Origin: an uncultured Lachnospiraceae bacterium
Lineage (GTDB): Bacteria > Bacillota > Clostridia > Lachnospirales > Lachnospiraceae
Direction of reading: 5' to 3'
Length of the DNA: 64,000 nt
Assembly: GCA_910579505.1 (NCBI GenBank)
Contig: CAJTTZ010000010.1
Coordinates: 1 to 64,000, forward strand
In this document: one piece after another, positions 41,252-49,716 of the stretch
How the letters are laid out: each line of letters starts with the position of its first letter
How positions within the stretch are numbered: the stretch's first letter is position 1
The notes under the pieces: generated by a model
What the model saw: only the letters and a program-made list of their open reading frames with translations
Told to the model about the DNA's origin: nothing
The model's database searches: none
Translations under genes and position numbers: made by a program

Positions 41252-41977
41252 TTAATCGTCCCGGCTTCTGTTGCCGAACAGAAGCACCAGGCGCAGAAGC
41301 TGCAAGATCGACGACGCTGCCGCCGCCACATAGGTCAGGGCCGCCGCCTTCAGCACCTTCCGGCATCCTGCCGCCTCGTCCCGCTCCAGCATACCGTAAT
41401 CCCCCAGCATGGCAAGCGCCCTGCCGGATGCGTTGAACTCCACAGGCAGGGTCACCACCTGAAAGAGCACTGCCAGCGCAAACACCCAGATTCCGATCTG
41501 AATGAGCATCTGGTTCATCCCCAGAACCGCTCCCAGAATAATAAGCGGAATCCCCGCCTTGGAACCGATATTTGCCACAGGCACAAGAGCGGAGCGGAGT
41601 TTTAAGGGCGCATAGCCCTTATCGTGCTGCACGGCATGCCCGCACTCGTGCGCGGCCACCCCAATCGCCGCCACGGAAGCCGAGCCGTACACGGTGTCCG
41701 AGAGACGCAGCACTTTGTGCGCCGGGTCGTAGTGATCGGTAAGGCTCCCGCCCACATGCTCGATACGCACGTCATAAATCCCCGACATCTGCAGGATCCT
41801 CTGCGCCGCCTGTGCGCCAGTCATCCCCGTCCGGCTCTGCACTCTGGAAAACTTATTGTAAGTGGAACTGACTCTCGCCTGTGCCCATAGACAGAGCACC
41901 GCCCCGATCAGAACCAGAAAATACGTCGGATCAAAGTAATATCCCAATCCATACCCATAATATCCCATATTCATCAT
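41252..41977 (-). CDS. membrane zinc metallopeptidase, YugP-like
   Basis: A 241-residue membrane protein: N-terminal helix (YFDPTYFLVLIGAVLCLWAQ), then the zinc motif HECGHAVQH and downstream hydrophobic segments. Belongs to the Zn-dependent neutral metallopeptidase family 2 (YugP). Overlaps the fmt stop by 4 bases. The first of several clustered ATGs is used; the ATG at 41968 has the best-spaced ribosome site. Substrates are unknown. Confidence 0.85.
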   Translation of the reverse strand: MMNMGYYGYGLGYYFDPTYFLVLIGAVLCLWAQARVSSTYNKFSRVQSRTGMTGAQAAQRILQMSGIYDVRIEHVGGSLTDHYDPAHKVLRLSDTVYGSASVAAIGVAAHECGHAVQHDKGYAPLKLRSALVPVANIGSKAGIPLIILGAVLGMNQMLIQIGIWVFALAVLFQVVTLPVEFNASGRALAMLGDYGMLERDEAAGCRKVLKAAALTYVAAAASSILQLLRLVLLFGNRSRDD

Positions 41978-42972
41978 CCTTTCTCAAACGAATCGCCCGG
42001 CTTCACCGGGTATCCGAGCAGGAAGTCCTTCACCGCCATACGCTTTTTGCCTTCCGGCTGCACAGAGAGTACCTTGAGCACCCCCCTGCCCGTCTGCACA
42101 TAGAAGGCATCCTTGTCCACCCAGACAACCGTGCCCGGCGCTTCGTCACCCTGCCCCGTCATGCCGTTTCCGGCTGCCGACTCCTGCCCAAGTGGCATGC
42201 ACACGGCAGACATCTCCTCCGATACCACTTCCTCCTGCCATATTTTCAGAGTTTTTCCACGATAAACGGTGGAAGCCCCCGGCCAGGAAATCAGTCCACG
42301 GATCAGGCAGTCCAGTTTATCCGCCTCCATGTTCCAGTCGATTTTCCCCATGGATTTGTGCAGCATCTTTGCGTAGCAGGACTCTTCGTCGTTCTGTTTC
42401 TCAGGCGTCACATCGCCCGCTTCTATCTTCGCAAGCGCCTCCACGATCAGCCCCGCGCCCGCTGCCGCCAGCTTGTCATGCAGGGTATCCGCCGTCTCGT
42501 CAGGGGCGATCTCCACCTTTGTCTTAAAAAGCATATCCCCGGTGTCCAGCCCCTTGTCCATCTGCATGATGGTAACACCCGTTATCTTTTCTCCGTTGAT
42601 GATCGCCCACTGGATCGGTCCCGCGCCGCGGTACTTCGGCAGCAGCGACGCATGGATATTCACACATCCGTACTTTGGCATCTCAAGGATCTCCTCCGAG
42701 AGAATCTGCCCGAAAGCCGCCACTACAAAGATATCCGCCCCAAAACCGCGAAGCGTTTCCACCGCCTCCGGCTCCTTGATTTTCACGGGCTGGAACACGG
42801 GAATGCCGTGCTTTTGTGCACACACTTTGACAGGCGTCATCTGCACTTCCTTCCCCCTGCCTTTCGGCTTATCCGGCTGCGTCACCACCGCCGCCATCTC
42901 ATGCCCGGCTTTTATGATCGCCTCCAGCGCGCCCACCGCAAAATCAGGCGTTCCCATAAACACCACTCTCAT
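41974..42972 (-). CDS. fmt: methionyl-tRNA formyltransferase
   Basis: A 332-residue enzyme that formylates Met-tRNAfMet. N-terminal formyltransferase domain with MGTPDFAVGALEAI, the active-site VNIHASLLPKYRGAGPIQWA with catalytic Asn/His, GVTIMQMDKGLDTGDML, then a C-terminal OB domain. An insert of about 18 residues (ESAAGNGMTGQGDEAPG) is unusual. AAAGGAGAGC precedes the start. Next to def, its functional partner. Confidence 0.95.
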   Translation of the reverse strand: MRVVFMGTPDFAVGALEAIIKAGHEMAAVVTQPDKPKGRGKEVQMTPVKVCAQKHGIPVFQPVKIKEPEAVETLRGFGADIFVVAAFGQILSEEILEMPKYGCVNIHASLLPKYRGAGPIQWAIINGEKITGVTIMQMDKGLDTGDMLFKTKVEIAPDETADTLHDKLAAAGAGLIVEALAKIEAGDVTPEKQNDEESCYAKMLHKSMGKIDWNMEADKLDCLIRGLISWPGASTVYRGKTLKIWQEEVVSEEMSAVCMPLGQESAAGNGMTGQGDEAPGTVVWVDKDAFYVQTGRGVLKVLSVQPEGKKRMAVKDFLLGYPVKPGDSFEKG

Positions 42973-43110
42973 ATAATCAACGCTCTCCTTTCAAAAAACC
43001 ACGGAAATTTCTCTGTCCCCGGCGAAGGACCATCTCTGCCGGACTCCGTTTCGCTTCCCACCCTGCCAGCTTTTGCGCCTTGGCCCGAGCACAGCAATAC
43101 AGGACCAGAA

Positions 43111-43590
43111 TCACTCTTCCTCCTGCAGATCCTCCGTATTCACGAGAGGTCCGTGCACTTTTTCCACATACAGGTGCCCCTCCAGATGGTCCATCTCGTG
43201 ACAGATAGCCCTTGCGAGCAGCTCCGTCCCTTCAATTTCAAAGGGTTCCATATTCTCATCATAGGCAAGCGCCTTCACATAATTAGGCCTGGTCACCTTC
43301 CCGCTTTTTCCCGGAACGCTTAAACATCCCTCATAGCCATCCTGCTCCCCGCTTGTCTCCAATACCTTCGGGTTTATAAGCAAAAGGGGATCTTCCCCGG
43401 TCGTATCAATCACCACGATGCGCTTTAAAATTCCTACCTGGGGCGCCGCCAGTCCCACCCCGTTCTCCTCATACAGCGTCTCAAACATATCGTCGATCAA
43501 CTCCTGCAGCCGGGGCGTGATCTCCGTCACCTCCTTGCACCTCTTTCCCAAAACCGGATCTCCCATCTCTCTGACTTTTCTGGTTGCCAT
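43111..43590 (-). CDS. def: peptide deformylase
   Basis: A 159-residue metal-dependent deformylase with all three motifs: GVGLAAPQVG, EGCLSVPG and HEMDHLEGHLYVEKV. It removes the formyl group added through Fmt. GGAGGAAAAGCAGT precedes the ATG. The motif-1 region and length are typical for type 1b/2-like clostridial deformylases. Confidence 0.95.
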   Translation of the reverse strand: MATRKVREMGDPVLGKRCKEVTEITPRLQELIDDMFETLYEENGVGLAAPQVGILKRIVVIDTTGEDPLLLINPKVLETSGEQDGYEGCLSVPGKSGKVTRPNYVKALAYDENMEPFEIEGTELLARAICHEMDHLEGHLYVEKVHGPLVNTEDLQEEE

Positions 43591-43628
43591 ACTGCTTTTC
43601 CTCCTGCCTTTTTAAATTTCCTGTTTCT

Positions 43629-45866
43629 TTAAAATGTATTCATAGGGTCAAAATCAAACTGCACCGTCTGTCCTTTGAGCTCTCTTTCCCTGCAAAAATT
43701 CTCCAGCCGGTCCTTTACTTCCACCAATATCCGATATTCTCCATGCCTGACATAAAAGCTATGGCGGTAAAGGTCGGCTATCTTTCCGATTGCGGCCTGC
43801 GCCGGTCCGATTACCCTAAGCCCTGCCGCACCGCCCATCTCTCTTTTGACCAAATCAGTCATTTCCATTCCCAGCCGCTCCCCTTCCTCCTGCACACGGG
43901 AGACTATGAGAACCGCCAGCATATGTTCCACGGGCGGGTAGCCCACAAGTCCCCTGTAGGCGATCTCCTCCCCGTAAAATCCCTGATAATCCTGCAGGGC
44001 CGCATAGACCACGCTGTAATGCTCCGGCTGGTAGGTCTGGATCACCACTTCTCCCGGCCTCTCTCCCCTGCCCGCCCGTCCCGCCGCCTGGGTCAGAAGC
44101 TGAAAAGTGCGTTCCCCCGCCCGGTAATCGTTTCGGTTTAAGGATAGATCCGCCGCCAGCACGCCCACCAGCGTCACGCCGGGGAAATCATGCCCTTTCA
44201 CAATCATCTGCGTTCCCACGAGAATATCCGCCTCCTCGTCCGCAAAGGCGGAAAGGATTCGCTCGTAGCTGTCCTTCCTGCGGGTGGTGTCCGCGTCCAT
44301 GCGAAGCACCCTCGCTTTCGGAAACTCCCTGTGAATCGCCTCCTCCACCTGCTCTGTCCCCGCCTTGAAACCCATCAGATAGGGGGAGCCGCAGGCCGGA
44401 CATTTCCCCGGCTTTCTCTCCTGATACCCGCAGTAATGGCAGGCAAGCATCCCGTTTCTGTGCTCCGACAAAGATACGTCACAGTGCGGGCACTTCATCA
44501 CATGACCGCAGGAGCGGCAGGAGATAAATCCCGCATAGCCCCTCCTGTTTAAAAATAGGATTGTCTGCTCTCCTCTGGAAAGCCTGTTTTGCATCAGCTC
44601 TTTCAGCTTCCTGCTGAACATGGAACGGTTCCCCTGTTTCAGCTCTTCCCTCAGGTCTATCGTATGCACCGCCGGGAGCATACTGTTCCCGGGACGCTCC
44701 TTCATCTCATACAGCTTATATTCTCCGTGGGTGGCGCGGTAATATGCCTCCATGGACGGCGTCGCCGATCCCAGCACCACACTTGCGCCGTACAGGGAAG
44801 CGATCTCCACCGCCGTCTCCCTTGCATGATAACGCGGCGAACTCTCGCTCTTATAGCTGTTTTCATGCTCCTCATCCACCACGATGACCCCAAGGTTTGC
44901 AAAGGGCGTAAACAGCGCCGAGCGCGGCCCGATCATCACGTCGATCTCCCCCGCCTTCGCCCGCTCGATCTGGTCATATCTCTCTCCTGCGGACAGCGAG
45001 GAATTGATCACCGACACCCGGTCCCCGAATCTCTTGTAAAACCGCAGGAGGGTCTGGTACGTCAGTGCAATCTCGGGGATTAGCATAATCGCCTGTTTTC
45101 CCATGGCAATCATCTCCTCGATGATGCCAAGGTACACCTCCGTCTTTCCGCTGCCCGTGACGCCGTGCACCAGATGCACCCCCGGACGTCCGGCGCGGTA
45201 ATCCGCAAGCACATCCTCTATGATATGCCGCTGAGACTGATTCAACACGGGACGGATCTCACTTCGGTCCGCCGCCTTGACGGGGTTGCGGTAAAAAGCT
45301 TCCTTTTCTATACGGAGATACCCCTGTCTCTCCAGCGCCTGCAGCGTGGCCGCCGTCACATGGAGCTTCTGCCTGATTAACTCGTAAGGCAGTTCCTCCT
45401 CCGTCTGCAGAGCCGCCAGCACCCGCGCCTTCGCCCGCTGGCGCTTTCTTTCACACTCGCCCGCCGCCTGTGCGGTTTCCTCCCCTGACAGACACCGCAG
45501 CACCTTCTTTTTCTCAAGCAGCTTCTGCTTCTGTTTCACGGGGAGCACAGTCTTTAACGCTGCAATGGTCGTTCCGCCGTAATTGCTCTTTAACCAGTAG
45601 GCGATTCGGATCTGCATGCCCTCCACGGTCATACCTTTCTCATCCACGGAGAGGACTGGCTTGATCTTCTCTGGGGGATAATCCGCCTCCTTTGCAAGAT
45701 CCACCACATATCCCGTCCGCTCCCTGTTGCCGTTGCCGAAAGGCACACGCACCTGCACGCCCGGCTTTACCATCTCCACAAGCTCATCCGGGATTCGGTA
45801 CTGGAAAACCCGGTCTACCTTCTCATGGGCAATATCTATTATAACGTCCGCATACCGCTTGGTCAT
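43629..45866 (-). CDS. priA: primosomal replication-restart helicase PriA
   Basis: A 745-residue 3'-5' helicase that reloads the replisome at stalled forks. N-terminal DNA-binding domain, Walker A HGVTGSGKTEVY, DEEH box (VIVVDEEHENSYKSE), zinc-binding cysteines in CRSCGHVMKCPHCDVSLS and CHYCGYQERKPGKCPACGS, and motif VI QAAGRAGRGERPG. Overlaps murE by 4 bases. Confidence 0.96.
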   Translation of the reverse strand: MTKRYADVIIDIAHEKVDRVFQYRIPDELVEMVKPGVQVRVPFGNGNRERTGYVVDLAKEADYPPEKIKPVLSVDEKGMTVEGMQIRIAYWLKSNYGGTTIAALKTVLPVKQKQKLLEKKKVLRCLSGEETAQAAGECERKRQRAKARVLAALQTEEELPYELIRQKLHVTAATLQALERQGYLRIEKEAFYRNPVKAADRSEIRPVLNQSQRHIIEDVLADYRAGRPGVHLVHGVTGSGKTEVYLGIIEEMIAMGKQAIMLIPEIALTYQTLLRFYKRFGDRVSVINSSLSAGERYDQIERAKAGEIDVMIGPRSALFTPFANLGVIVVDEEHENSYKSESSPRYHARETAVEIASLYGASVVLGSATPSMEAYYRATHGEYKLYEMKERPGNSMLPAVHTIDLREELKQGNRSMFSRKLKELMQNRLSRGEQTILFLNRRGYAGFISCRSCGHVMKCPHCDVSLSEHRNGMLACHYCGYQERKPGKCPACGSPYLMGFKAGTEQVEEAIHREFPKARVLRMDADTTRRKDSYERILSAFADEEADILVGTQMIVKGHDFPGVTLVGVLAADLSLNRNDYRAGERTFQLLTQAAGRAGRGERPGEVVIQTYQPEHYSVVYAALQDYQGFYGEEIAYRGLVGYPPVEHMLAVLIVSRVQEEGERLGMEMTDLVKREMGGAAGLRVIGPAQAAIGKIADLYRHSFYVRHGEYRILVEVKDRLENFCRERELKGQTVQFDFDPMNTF

Positions 45867-47332
45867 GCCCGCTCCTCTAAAATTTCCTGTATCAGCACCC
45901 TCTCGTCCATCGGGTATTTTACGCCGTTTATCTCCTGATAATCCTCATGCCCCTTGCCCGCCAGCACAATGATATCCCCCGGCTCGCCGTGGTCAATGGC
46001 GTAGGCAATGGCTTCCTTTCTGTCGCAGATCTCCACGTATTTTCCGTCCGTCTTCGCAATCCCGGTCTTAATATCATCAATGATTGCCTGAGGCTCCTCC
46101 GTCCGCGGATTGTCGGAAGTAATGATCGTCAGATCCGCCATGCGGCCGCTGACCTCTCCCATCTCGTAACGTCTGGATTTCGCCCGGTTTCCGCCGCAGC
46201 CAAAAAGACAGACCAGTCTGTGGGGATTGTAGGCGCGCAGTGTCTCCAACAGGCTTTTCAGCGCCATGGCATTGTGGGCATAGTCGATCATCAGGGTAAA
46301 GTCGTCGGACACCTTCACCATCTCTGTCCTGCCTTTCACCTTTGCCGCCGCAAGCGCTGTGCGTATCTTTTCCCCGTCCACACCGAAATGCCTGCAGATG
46401 GCTATCGCCGTAAGCGCATTGTAAACGTTGAATCTGCCGGGCGATGCGAGTTTGACCGAGAGCTCAGTAAGCCCTTTCGCCGTAAAACGCATGCCAAGGC
46501 TCCCGCCCTCGTTCAGAAAAGCAATATCCTCCGCCCGCAGATCCGCATTCGTATCAATCCCGTAAGTTTCCAGCTGACAGGTGCAGTCTTTCGTGACCGC
46601 CTCCCAGTGGGAATCGTCCCGGTTCACAATCCCTACTCTGCACTGTCTAAACAGCAGACTCTTGCAGTGCAGATAATCGTCAAAATCTTTATGCTCATTT
46701 TCCCCGATATGGTCCGGCTCCAAATTCGTGAAAATCCCGAAGTCAAAGACAAACCCCTGCGTTCTGTGCAGCATCAGCCCCTGTGACGAAACCTCCATCA
46801 CTACCGTATCGCAGCCCGCGTCCGCCATCATCCGAAAATATTTCTGCACCAGATAAGACTGCGGCGTGGTATTTTCCGCATGAATATGAGTCTCCCCGAT
46901 AATGACTTCTATGGTGCCGATCAGCCCCACCTTCCTACCGGCCTGTTCCAGAATGGACTTCACCAGATAGGTGGTGGTCGTTTTGCCCTTCGTGCCCGTA
47001 ATGCCGATGATCTTCATCTGCTTAGCGGGATGACCGAAATAAGCCGCCGAGGCAAAGGCAAAAGCGAAGCGTACATCCGCAACCCGGATCACCGTCACAT
47101 CCGCCCCTTCGGGCAGTTCCACCTCATGTTCCGTAAGCAGGGCGGCCGCCCCTGCGCGCACCGCATCCGCCGCAAACTTATGCCCGTCCGCCTTTGCCCC
47201 GGGAATGCAGACAAACAGACAGCCTTCGGTCACCTTTCGGGAATCATATATCACATCCGTTATTTCCCGCTCCGCCGTACCGCATACGCACTCATAAGAT
47301 ACTTCCTTTAACAGATCGCCTAAAGCTGCCAT
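45863..47332 (-). CDS. murE: UDP-MurNAc-tripeptide synthetase
   Basis: A 489-residue Mur ligase that adds the third stem-peptide residue in peptidoglycan synthesis. ATP motif GITGTKGKTTTTYLVKSIL, MEVSSQGLMLHR, the central MIDYAHNAMALKSLL and the C-terminal TSDNPRTEEPQAIIDDI. The DNPR signature is usually associated with meso-diaminopimelate addition, so meso-DAP is the likely substrate. First gene of the operon, with a promoter about 75 bases upstream. Confidence 0.95.
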   Translation of the reverse strand: MAALGDLLKEVSYECVCGTAEREITDVIYDSRKVTEGCLFVCIPGAKADGHKFAADAVRAGAAALLTEHEVELPEGADVTVIRVADVRFAFAFASAAYFGHPAKQMKIIGITGTKGKTTTTYLVKSILEQAGRKVGLIGTIEVIIGETHIHAENTTPQSYLVQKYFRMMADAGCDTVVMEVSSQGLMLHRTQGFVFDFGIFTNLEPDHIGENEHKDFDDYLHCKSLLFRQCRVGIVNRDDSHWEAVTKDCTCQLETYGIDTNADLRAEDIAFLNEGGSLGMRFTAKGLTELSVKLASPGRFNVYNALTAIAICRHFGVDGEKIRTALAAAKVKGRTEMVKVSDDFTLMIDYAHNAMALKSLLETLRAYNPHRLVCLFGCGGNRAKSRRYEMGEVSGRMADLTIITSDNPRTEEPQAIIDDIKTGIAKTDGKYVEICDRKEAIAYAIDHGEPGDIIVLAGKGHEDYQEINGVKYPMDERVLIQEILEERA

Positions 47333-47407
47333 AATTTCCTCCCTGTCAGAACCCGGGCCTAACCCTGTTCTAAATCATCCTATATTTCTTATATTTATTT
47401 ATATAGT

Positions 47408-47436
47408 AAGATAGCACGAAAATAGCGTTTTTGCAA
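47408..47436 (-). promoter_or_regulatory. promoter of the murE-rsgA operon
   Basis: On the leftward strand TTGCAA, a 17-base spacer and TATCTT, 76 bases upstream of the murE start. Confidence 0.55.
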
Positions 47437-47588
47437 TTTTTGTCTTTTTATCTCTTTTTAAAGTTTCTTAATGTTTTTTTATTTTTCCTTCATACTCTAA
47501 ACACATTTTAGACACAATTACCCTTTATGATAGGTATCAAGATAGTTGATGAATTCACTATCTCCCCCTCATAAGAAAACTGCGGAAG

Positions 47589-47611
47589 AGCCCGGAACAC
47601 CCGGGCTTTTT
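47589..47611 (+). terminator. rightward terminator with no assigned gene
   Basis: AGCCCGG pairs with CCGGGCT around AACAC and is followed by TTTTT on the rightward strand. No rightward gene precedes it, so it may end a small RNA made from the 47.44-47.6 kb gap. Confidence 0.6.
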
Positions 47612-47619
47612 CGTGTCCT

Positions 47620-47757
47620 GCGGTTTGTTTTTCTTTGCTCAGGCATAGGACTCGCAAATCCGCGCTTTCAGCGCTCTACGTCCGATTTCATCGGACATTT
47701 GCTCGTTAGTGCCGCAAGAAAAACAAATGTCAGCTGCGCTGCCGCTTGTTTTTCTTT
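47620..47757. repeat. complex inverted-repeat region downstream of recJ
   Basis: GTTTGTTTTTCTTTGC (about 47626) and its reverse complement-like GCAAGAAAAACAAA (about 47711), plus a second direct copy near 47741, with inner palindromes GCGCTTTCAGCGC and GTCCGATTTCATCGGAC. Likely a REP/BIME-like dispersed element. The rest of the gap 47333-47588 shows only the murE promoter. Confidence 0.5.
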
Positions 47758-47760
47758 TGC

Positions 47761-49551
47761 TTAGGCACTATAATCCTGCATCACCATCTGCAGGGACTCG
47801 ACGCCCCGGTATACGTTAATGTCGGGGTAATAGATCACGCTGATTACAATGGCTGCGCTGCCCCCGGCGTAGAGCCGGTCTGTCTCCTCCTGCCCGAAAT
47901 GGGCTGACAGAAACGTATGCCACTGTTCCAGATCACCGAAATACATCATGTCATACTCCCGCCCTGCTTCGTCAGCCACACGGTATTTCCCCACATTCCT
48001 ATTTTTCCCCAGAATCCTCCCTCTGCATACCCGCACATTTTTCTGGGCGAAAACCGGCTTCGGGTTGCCGTTGCCGAAAGGTTCCAGAAGGGAAAGCTGT
48101 CTGACAAGCTCTGGGGTTACATAGGACATAGGCATAGGCACGTCGATATGTATGACCTCCACCAAATCTTCCTCGTGCAAACCGCTGTGAACGTTCAGAA
48201 ACCTCCGAAACGCCTCGACGTTCTCCTCCGGCATGGACACCCCCGCCGCCATCTTATGCCCGCCGTACTTCGTGTACAGGTCCTTGCACTCACTCATCTT
48301 ATCGTACATGTGGTAAGCCTCGATGGAACGCCCTGATCCCTTCACGCCCTCCTCGCCGCGCGTCAGGACAAAAACCGGCTTGTGATACCGCTCCCTGATC
48401 CGCCCGGCGATAATCCCTGCCAGACTCTCGTGGCAGTCCGGAAGATAAACCACAAGTACCTTATCCTCCCGGATCGCCGTATTCTCAATCTGCTCCATAG
48501 CCTGCGCCGTCCCGAGCAGGGTCATCTCTTTGCGGCTGTCGTTCAACGCCTTCAATTCCCCCGCAATGGTAACAGCCTCCGCCTGATCCTTCGTCCGAAA
48601 CATGGCAAGCGCCCTTGCCGCCGTGTCCAGCCGTCCCGTTGCATTCAAACAGGGGCCGAGAACAAAGCCGACATGATACCCGGTCAGACGCTTCTGCGTC
48701 AGGTCATTCACTGTTAGCAGCGCGCGCAGTCCCAAATTAGATGACTGCTCAATCTGCCGCAGGCCATACCTGACCAGAATGCGGTTTTCATCGGTCAGCT
48801 CCATCACATCCCCCACCGTGGCAAACCCTGCGAAAGCCAGAAGCTCCTTCAAAAGCGCGTCAGCCTCCACAGTGGGCAAAGTTCCCGCCTGCGCCATTTT
48901 CCCAAGATATATCTCCATTAGTTTATATGCCACCACCGCGCCGCAGATGCCCTTATAGGGATAATGACAGCCGCTCTGTTTCGGATCTGCCACCGCATCC
49001 GCCGGAGGCAGCGTTTCCACACGGCTTTCATCTGCACCCACTTCGTAGGGCACCTCATGGTGGTCCGTCACGATCACCGTCATCCCAAGTTCCTTTGCGT
49101 GGGCAATCTGCGACAGCGCCGCAATGCCGTTGTCACAGGTGAGAATCGTATCCACGTCCTCCCCGGCAGCTTCCTCGATCAATCGGTCGTTCAGCCCGTA
49201 GCCGTCCTGAATCCTGTGGGGAATCACCACATCCGCCGCTGCGCCGCACTTCTCCAGACAGGCAATTAAAATATAGGAGGCGCAGACACCGTCAATGTCA
49301 TAATCACCGATTACCCGGATTTTCTTCCGTTCTCTCGTCTTTTCGCAGAGAATATCCGCCGCCTTCCCGGCGTCCTTCAAAAGGGATGGATCGTACAGAT
49401 CCGCCGTAGTGCCGTGCAGGAACTTCTCGATGGCCGCCTCATCCTCCACGTCCCTGTTGCGTATAATCCTGGCAATCACCGGGTCGATCCCAAACCTCTT
49501 TGCTATCCCGTTAAAATCCGCTTTCTTTGCTGACACCATCCATTTCGCCAT
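47761..49551 (-). CDS. recJ: single-stranded-DNA exonuclease RecJ
   Basis: A 596-residue DHH-family 5'-3' exonuclease for recombination and mismatch repair. Motifs: VIGDYDIDGVCASYIL with the DxD, LTCDNGIAAL, VIVTDHHEVPYEV (DHH), GPCLNATGRLDTA and the DHHA1 region SGRSIEAYHMYDKMSEC, YGGHKMAAGVSM. The start at 49551 (MAKWMVSAKKADF) gives the family's usual N-terminus; the longer frame to 49620 lacks support. Confidence 0.93.
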   Translation of the reverse strand: MAKWMVSAKKADFNGIAKRFGIDPVIARIIRNRDVEDEAAIEKFLHGTTADLYDPSLLKDAGKAADILCEKTRERKKIRVIGDYDIDGVCASYILIACLEKCGAAADVVIPHRIQDGYGLNDRLIEEAAGEDVDTILTCDNGIAALSQIAHAKELGMTVIVTDHHEVPYEVGADESRVETLPPADAVADPKQSGCHYPYKGICGAVVAYKLMEIYLGKMAQAGTLPTVEADALLKELLAFAGFATVGDVMELTDENRILVRYGLRQIEQSSNLGLRALLTVNDLTQKRLTGYHVGFVLGPCLNATGRLDTAARALAMFRTKDQAEAVTIAGELKALNDSRKEMTLLGTAQAMEQIENTAIREDKVLVVYLPDCHESLAGIIAGRIRERYHKPVFVLTRGEEGVKGSGRSIEAYHMYDKMSECKDLYTKYGGHKMAAGVSMPEENVEAFRRFLNVHSGLHEEDLVEVIHIDVPMPMSYVTPELVRQLSLLEPFGNGNPKPVFAQKNVRVCRGRILGKNRNVGKYRVADEAGREYDMMYFGDLEQWHTFLSAHFGQEETDRLYAGGSAAIVISVIYYPDINVYRGVESLQMVMQDYSA

Positions 49552-49716
49552 AAAATATCCCGCCGCACCTTTCTGAATAATCAACAAAACCCTCCGAAAA
49601 GTCACAACCCATTGTAACATTTTCAGAGGGTAATTTATAATACCAGTTCAGCCAGACCACATCTATCTGACAAATCATGCCTGCATGAATTTGGCAGACA
49701 GATGCCGGCTGCAATT

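Noticed and set aside
41881..43323. 480-codon rightward frame across fmt and def
   Set aside because: It lies antisense to two unmistakable enzymes and is rich in His, Arg and Pro, typical of a shadow frame.
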